From the NCBI GenBank assembly GCA_030145955.1, contig JASLCR010000090.1, positions 1-10,938 of the forward strand: 10,938 nucleotides of DNA, read 5' to 3'. The notes beneath the pieces were generated by a model. The model saw only the letters and a list, made by a program, of their open reading frames with translations. It ran no database searches and was not told the DNA's origin. Positions 6,595 through 10,938 of this stretch are shown here, piece after piece (the stretch's first letter is position 1; each line of letters opens with the position of its first letter). The stretch is from Candidatus Saccharimonadales bacterium (GTDB lineage Bacteria > Patescibacteriota > Saccharimonadia > Saccharimonadales > Saccharimonadaceae). Both the position numbers and the translations under genes were made by a program.

Positions 6595-6940
6595 GTGTTA
6601 GCACTCTTATTTTCTCGAGCGCTATGGGAAAACTAACGGAGTTCTCTCCATAAGTAACCACTTCTAGCTCAGTAATATAACCTGAGCTAGTATGTAGCAG
6701 ATACTCGATAGGAGGCGACACCTCTACTACTCCTTCTACAGGTACTGTAAACTCCAGATCAGCAGCTGGCGCTAATGTCTTGTCTGGATGAATTGCAAAA
6801 CTACCATTGCCATCACGATCTGTATAGTTTTCGACATTATAATGCTTTGCTTGCTCTCTGAGTGACTCAACCCCAGGAAAGTCGCGACTGAGTAACCTTT
6901 CAATAAGCTGGCTTTGATATTCCGTGGGCTTTTCAAGCAT
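6563..6940 (-). CDS. Candidate immunity protein of the RHS toxin
   Basis: A 125-residue soluble protein with no signal peptide. Key wording: LLSRDFPGVESLREQ (16-30), NGSFAI, a proline-flanked PVEG (67-70), then LLH..SGYITELEVVTYGE (81-99). This resembles a family of small cytoplasmic proteins I recall from Actinobacteria (FPG.E.LR.Q opening, PVE in the middle, G.L..LEV...G near the end). It is encoded immediately after a C-terminal toxin domain, the usual place of an immunity gene. The start is ATG 6940: AGGAG (6953-6949) sits eight bases before it and overlaps the RHS stop TAG (6954-6952). The in-frame ATG 6958 overlaps the RHS stop and lacks its own ribosome site. The coupling would supply immunity with each toxin translated. 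The immunity role is inferred from position and family memory, not shown. Confidence 0.8.
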   Translation of the reverse strand: MLEKPTEYQSQLIERLLSRDFPGVESLREQAKHYNVENYTDRDGNGSFAIHPDKTLAPAADLEFTVPVEGVVEVSPPIEYLLHTSSGYITELEVVTYGENSVSFPIALEKIRVLTHAERVQYEKD

Positions 6941-6951
6941 TTTCCTATCTC

Positions 6952-9900
6952 CTAACATTTAAAGTATGTACCTACATTTACATACGACTGATTGATTATC
7001 ATAGCTCTATAGCAGATACTCCTATCGCCAACCCTTACCTTAAATTGAGTTGACTGACCAGACTTGAGACTGTTCTTGTTCAATTTAACACTATTCCTTA
7101 TGGCTGACTCTACTCGTGCAGTAGCCAATCCTGTTCGATTATTGCGATTTCCGTGACCAGAGTTAATTCTAATATCTTTAACCACTCTATTGAGCATTGA
7201 GTTACGGGCTGCCGCCGCCTTCTGAGCTGCTTTTTTCCTAACCGTCTCCGCTGCCTTTTTCCGTGCAGCTTCAGCAGCCTTCTTGCGCGCAACTTCTGCC
7301 GCACGTTTCGCTGCTTGTTGCGCCGCTTTCTTTGCCGCTAATTGTGCCGCCTTTTTTGCTGCTTGCTTTATTGCAACCTGAATTACTATTCTAGCAACTA
7401 TCGGTATCAGAAACCAGAAAGCTTTTCCGTCAGTATCAAAGGAGTTTACCGGGTCTGTCGGATAAACGTAATCGTTGTCGGTACCTCCATCGATCTGATC
7501 GACAGAGGTAAATCTACCCAGCATAGGAATATATACACGTGCACCCATTTGAACAATACCGCCATCAATCGATGTTGTCGTCAGGTCGGTAGCCTTCTGA
7601 TATTTTCCTAAGTATCCAACAGATGTTGTGTCACCAGTGTTACTTGGCGAGCCAGCACTTATTGAGCTCGGGGTGATGGGTAGAGCTTCACCGAATGACC
7701 CCGTCATATATTTACCAATTATCGTACCGTCAGCATTTACCGTAGCCATCACATCACCATGGAGGTTTGGCAAACTATACGTAACTGCTCCTGCACTTGT
7801 CGAGGATGGGTTGATGGTCAGACTCACCCCGCCCGGAAGAGAGAGATAGCCGCGTACAACATTATTACTGCCGTCGAGTGTAAAGGACGGACTATCTTCA
7901 TCATCGGCAAAGCCATATCTTACGTGCTCCGTAATAGTGTCACCCTCTTTCACTTCACGAGAGACAATACGATCGAGAGCATCACGCACATATGTCGTCT
8001 CTTTATTACCTGAGCTTATACCGACATTACGGTCATCGATATCGTAGTCAAGCTTGGTTTTATGTGATGGATCACCTAATCCGGTTATATTGCCGTGCGT
8101 GTCATACTCAACATTCGTTAGTGTATTATTTGAGCTACTGATCAAACGATCCGCCCAGTCATAGCAATAGGTAGTCACCTGGCCATTAACGGTTAGTTGT
8201 GTACGGTTTCCGTTCTTGCCAGCATCTGGATTACTTGCTTCCAGACTTGAACAGGTTGAGGCTGCTGTATTAAAACTGTAACTAAATTCATTATCGCCTA
8301 TCTGAGCGCTCGTAAGCCTTCCGAGCTTATCGTAGGAGTAAGATTTTGTAACCCCATTCTCTACCCCCTCCTTAATTACCCCTGATGTGTGGCGCGTCAC
8401 TATGTCGCTCGCCAGGTCACCATTTCCACTTGTAAAGGTTAAGCCGGTCTCTCTGCCGAGTTGATCACGGTTAATCGCACTAAGCGATATGCCTGCACCA
8501 TACTGCACGTTGCTGATTCGGCCATAGCCGTCATACGCAACTGATGCCATTACGGCAGAATCAAGTTTATGCACAACAAGCTGATCATACGCATCGTACT
8601 CAAATGTTTCTGCGCCTACAGGGCTAGTTCTCGAGGCTAACCTGCCCAGAGAGTCATAGACTATTTGCGTAACTTTACCGTATGTATCTACATGCTCGAC
8701 CGAGCGACCAAGCAAGTCCGTAACTGTAGTTACAGTTCCGGTTGAGTCAGTAACGCTACTCTTGAGAGGGTTATTACCAACAACGAAATCATATGTTACC
8801 GTTCGCCCTGTTTTACCATCGCGAGCAGGCGTCATCACAGATATTACCCTGCCTCGCTCATCTACTGTAGTGCACGACCAAGGGTCATTATTGTAGCGAG
8901 AAGCAATAACATTACCTGATGCATCATAGATAGACTCTGTTGATCGTCCAGACTGGCTACCGCTACCATCAGGGTCAGGTTCAGTAGTCTTTTTTCCAAA
9001 ACCGCCCTGCAGAATCGCTTCTGTTTCTGTAGTACATGGATTATCTCTGGTGTCGTATGAGCCATAATACTCGTAACTTGTTTTTGATCCAGCCGGCTGG
9101 GTTCTATCTACCTGACGTAGGAATCCATCTCCAGGGTTCTCATACGTTGCCTCGGAAACATAATTAAGACCCGAGGGATCAAGGGTAGTTCTATCAACAA
9201 GACTATACTCGGGCTTTAAATAACTAGTCTTTGTCTCAGTATTCCCGAGCTGGCTATCATACGCCTTCGTACTGGTCGTTAAGTTATACGCAGGAGTAAG
9301 CTGCTGGGTCAGATTGGTACCACTAAAAGCGGTCTGTCCTGGGGCCTTTTGGTGCAGCACCGCTACAGCACGGCCATTGATTCCGCTGCCAGTTGTACCC
9401 GGCTTGAATGCCTCGATAACAACAGAAACATACTTTCCTGCCGTAGTATTGACGTAATCTCCGGCGCCACTAAATCGCTCATTGCCTGCCGTCCAGTTGT
9501 TGATAACAAGCTGATCATCAATATACATGCGTGCGCCGCCACCATGATAGAGACGGAACGAATAGGTTCCCGCTTGATTCAAGCGTATCTTGCCTGTTGT
9601 GCGGATAGAAAGTCCGTCAGTAGGAGTCACTTCGCTATTTGTAAGATTAATATCGTAATACGGCTCTGGAGCTTGAGTCATGCCGGTAGCGTGTAGTTTT
9701 GGTACACCCAGAAGCTTCGTATTGTCATACACGGTTGCCTCAAGACCATTGATACCTTCGTCGTAGCCAGTCTGCACGCGAGGTACATCGTTTACTTTAT
9801 CGGCCAGCGGCTTGCGATCGGCACCAAACCAACTTGCTGGCGCCGGGCCATAGGTATCCACTGGACGATCGTTTTCATCGTAGATGGTTGTCGATTTCAG

Positions 9901-10938
9901 GCCAGTTGGGTCGGTGGTTGCAAGTACCAGGTCTTTATCAGCATGCCACTGAGTAGTAGTGGTAAGATTTGCTAGATCCGTCTCTGCCGTGGTGCGGAAG
10001 AGGCTGTCGTAGGCTACTTTTCTACTAAACCCATGCGGCTCAGATGCACCAGTTACATGCATCTCGGTAGCACCACTCGCGTAGTTGAGCGTTGTCTCCT
10101 CTCTACTTGCACCCGGAGTAGGAGCCGGGGCCTTTACCGCACTCACACGCCCCTGAACATCGTAGGTAATTTCGCTCGTTGCCTCGCTATTGTTGTCTCG
10201 CACCCCATACGCAATTGCGTCGTTCGCCAGACTATCTCGATAGCTAGTTATACGTCCGAGTGCATCATATCCGTAGTCGTCGTAGTCATCACCAGGTTGG
10301 GCGATACGTGCCAAGTTGCCATCTTTGTATTGGAAGGTAGTCTTTTTGCCGTCAGTTGTCTTAAACGCACATAGGTATCCCGCAGGTGCCGCATCAAAAC
10401 CGCTCAATGTCTGACACTCACTGTCGCCAGAGTAGTGCAATGTACCGCCGCGTGCCGTGTTGACTCCATCTGATATTTTGACAAGGCGCGACGGATTGCC
10501 CGCATACTCATACTTCAGCGCAGCTGGTTTACGATCATCCTCGGGTGCAGTCACCGATGTTAACTTGCCTTCGGCGTCAAATAGGTACGTTTTGCCATCG
10601 GTATCGAGTACGGTGTAGGTATTGTCATCATTACGTAGCAGTGTTGCCTCTTGGTTTTCTGGCGCTTTGTAGCCGCTGCCGTTCCAGGTGTATTCATACT
10701 TTTGACCGGTACTATCGGAGAGGGTTGCGGCGTTACTTTGAATTTGAAGCCGTTCAAAATTCGCATCTTCGTCACCAAGACCAAGCTCCCAGCCATCAGG
10801 CAGAACATTAGCATTTGGCGCAAGCCAGGTAACTGGCATCTGTTGCTCGCCAAGGTTCGTGCCCTTAATAAGCAGATCCATACTTGCACCACTTGTCGCC
10901 TCGTAGTACTCGACAGTAATTGGTATTGGTTGATTTGC
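6952..10938 (-). CDS. PA14/YD-repeat (RHS) polymorphic toxin-like protein, N-terminus outside window
   Basis: The frame stays open to the right edge, so the ATG at 10881 is internal. 1328 residues are visible. Residues 1-19 (PITVEYYEATSGAS) and the next few look like the end of a PA14 domain. YD repeats follow (YDALGRI, YDVQGRV, YDENDRP and others), interrupted by a full internal PA14 domain at about 417-534 (TYSFRLYHGGGARMYIDDQL). More YD repeats run to about 1000, then the RHS core end: LPGGVSLT, PNLHGDVMATV, MGARVYIPMLGRFTSVD, DYVYPTDPVNSFDTDGK. After it come a hydrophobic segment (1174-1192), six Ala/Lys octapeptides (1193-1240) and an 81-residue C-terminal domain (1248-1328) with SGHGNRN, VESAIRNSV and NVGTYFKC. 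By family knowledge RHS shells encapsulate C-terminal toxins. The tail resembles small RNase-type (BECR/DUF4258-like) domains only loosely, with H1262 a possible active residue. The core wording is actinobacterial in style. Confidence 0.9.
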   Translation of the reverse strand, partial: ANQPIPITVEYYEATSGASMDLLIKGTNLGEQQMPVTWLAPNANVLPDGWELGLGDEDANFERLQIQSNAATLSDSTGQKYEYTWNGSGYKAPENQEATLLRNDDNTYTVLDTDGKTYLFDAEGKLTSVTAPEDDRKPAALKYEYAGNPSRLVKISDGVNTARGGTLHYSGDSECQTLSGFDAAPAGYLCAFKTTDGKKTTFQYKDGNLARIAQPGDDYDDYGYDALGRITSYRDSLANDAIAYGVRDNNSEATSEITYDVQGRVSAVKAPAPTPGASREETTLNYASGATEMHVTGASEPHGFSRKVAYDSLFRTTAETDLANLTTTTQWHADKDLVLATTDPTGLKSTTIYDENDRPVDTYGPAPASWFGADRKPLADKVNDVPRVQTGYDEGINGLEATVYDNTKLLGVPKLHATGMTQAPEPYYDINLTNSEVTPTDGLSIRTTGKIRLNQAGTYSFRLYHGGGARMYIDDQLVINNWTAGNERFSGAGDYVNTTAGKYVSVVIEAFKPGTTGSGINGRAVAVLHQKAPGQTAFSGTNLTQQLTPAYNLTTSTKAYDSQLGNTETKTSYLKPEYSLVDRTTLDPSGLNYVSEATYENPGDGFLRQVDRTQPAGSKTSYEYYGSYDTRDNPCTTETEAILQGGFGKKTTEPDPDGSGSQSGRSTESIYDASGNVIASRYNNDPWSCTTVDERGRVISVMTPARDGKTGRTVTYDFVVGNNPLKSSVTDSTGTVTTVTDLLGRSVEHVDTYGKVTQIVYDSLGRLASRTSPVGAETFEYDAYDQLVVHKLDSAVMASVAYDGYGRISNVQYGAGISLSAINRDQLGRETGLTFTSGNGDLASDIVTRHTSGVIKEGVENGVTKSYSYDKLGRLTSAQIGDNEFSYSFNTAASTCSSLEASNPDAGKNGNRTQLTVNGQVTTYCYDWADRLISSSNNTLTNVEYDTHGNITGLGDPSHKTKLDYDIDDRNVGISSGNKETTYVRDALDRIVSREVKEGDTITEHVRYGFADDEDSPSFTLDGSNNVVRGYLSLPGGVSLTINPSSTSAGAVTYSLPNLHGDVMATVNADGTIIGKYMTGSFGEALPITPSSISAGSPSNTGDTTSVGYLGKYQKATDLTTTSIDGGIVQMGARVYIPMLGRFTSVDQIDGGTDNDYVYPTDPVNSFDTDGKAFWFLIPIVARIVIQVAIKQAAKKAAQLAAKKAAQQAAKRAAEVARKKAAEAARKKAAETVRKKAAQKAAAARNSMLNRVVKDIRINSGHGNRNNRTGLATARVESAIRNSVKLNKNSLKSGQSTQFKVRVGDRSICYRAMIINQSYVNVGTYFKC
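7219..7362 (-). repeat. Six tandem 24-bp units coding Ala/Lys octapeptides
   Basis: Read on the minus strand, six consecutive octapeptides follow the pattern (A/V)(A/R)K(K/R)AA(Q/E)x: AAKKAAQL, AAKKAAQQ, AAKRAAEV, ARKKAAEA, ARKKAAET, VRKKAAQK. The DNA copies have diverged at third positions, so the repeat is maintained at protein level. The segment would be a long, highly cationic helix of about 48 residues, in the style of the TolA or histone-like Ala/Lys helices, placed between a hydrophobic segment and the C-terminal toxin-like domain. Confidence 0.85.

Noticed and set aside
7219..7362. Tandem repeat as a CRISPR array or DNA satellite
   Set aside because: The 24-bp units are contiguous without spacers, are in frame, and are conserved as peptides and not as DNA, so it is a coding repeat.
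6952..10881. RHS gene starting at ATG 10881
   Set aside because: The frame continues without a stop to the window edge and the upstream codons read as PA14 sequence, so this ATG is internal.
10560..10892. 110-codon minus-strand open frame and the plus-strand frame 10545-10811 at the right end
   Set aside because: Both overlap the RHS frame, have no family-like features and show skewed composition (Arg/His/Cys-rich on the plus strand). They are shadows of the RHS gene.

Overview
The window reads like part of a chromosome of a Candidatus Saccharibacteria (TM7) or related Patescibacteria member. This rests on protein style, not on a marker gene. It has an ultra-repetitive secreted surface protein of a type common in the candidate phyla radiation, small bitopic membrane proteins with proline/arginine-rich cytoplasmic tails, a small winged-helix-like protein, and a giant PA14/YD-repeat (RHS) protein. 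UGA is used as a stop (2374-2376 and 4622-4624), which argues against the UGA=Gly code of Absconditabacteria/Gracilibacteria. No rRNA, tRNA, CRISPR array or transposase is visible.

Layout. Positions 1-237 hold the N-terminus of a secreted protein on the minus strand that runs off the left edge. A 243-bp divergent promoter region follows, then a 631-residue secreted surface/adhesin-like protein on the plus strand (481-2376). Everything to the right is on the minus strand. Two single-pass membrane proteins lie 11 bp apart (3590-3015 and 3003-2380) behind a good sigma70 promoter. Next are a winged-helix-like protein (4103-3663), a small acidic protein (4567-4289) with a consensus promoter and an apparently leaderless start, and a 3-TM protein (5698-4622), also apparently leaderless.

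The right 5.1 kb is one tight cassette: a PA14/RHS protein open at the right window edge (10938-6952, at least 1328 residues), a 125-residue candidate immunity protein whose Shine-Dalgarno lies on the RHS stop codon (6940-6563), and a 5-TM DUF4234-like protein overlapping its 3' end (6594-5824).

How the genes may work together (inference): the RHS protein has the architecture of a polymorphic toxin. It has a YD-repeat shell with an internal PA14 domain, a recognisable RHS core terminus (GRF..VD...DYVYPTDPVNSFD.DGK), a hydrophobic segment, six Ala/Lys octapeptide repeats, and an 81-residue C-terminal domain. The RHS core wording and the downstream small protein both resemble actinobacterial RHS/immunity pairs. 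That is notable because cultivated Saccharibacteria live as epibionts on Actinobacteria. The rest of the window is largely envelope-associated (adhesin-like and membrane proteins), which fits a surface-dependent lifestyle.
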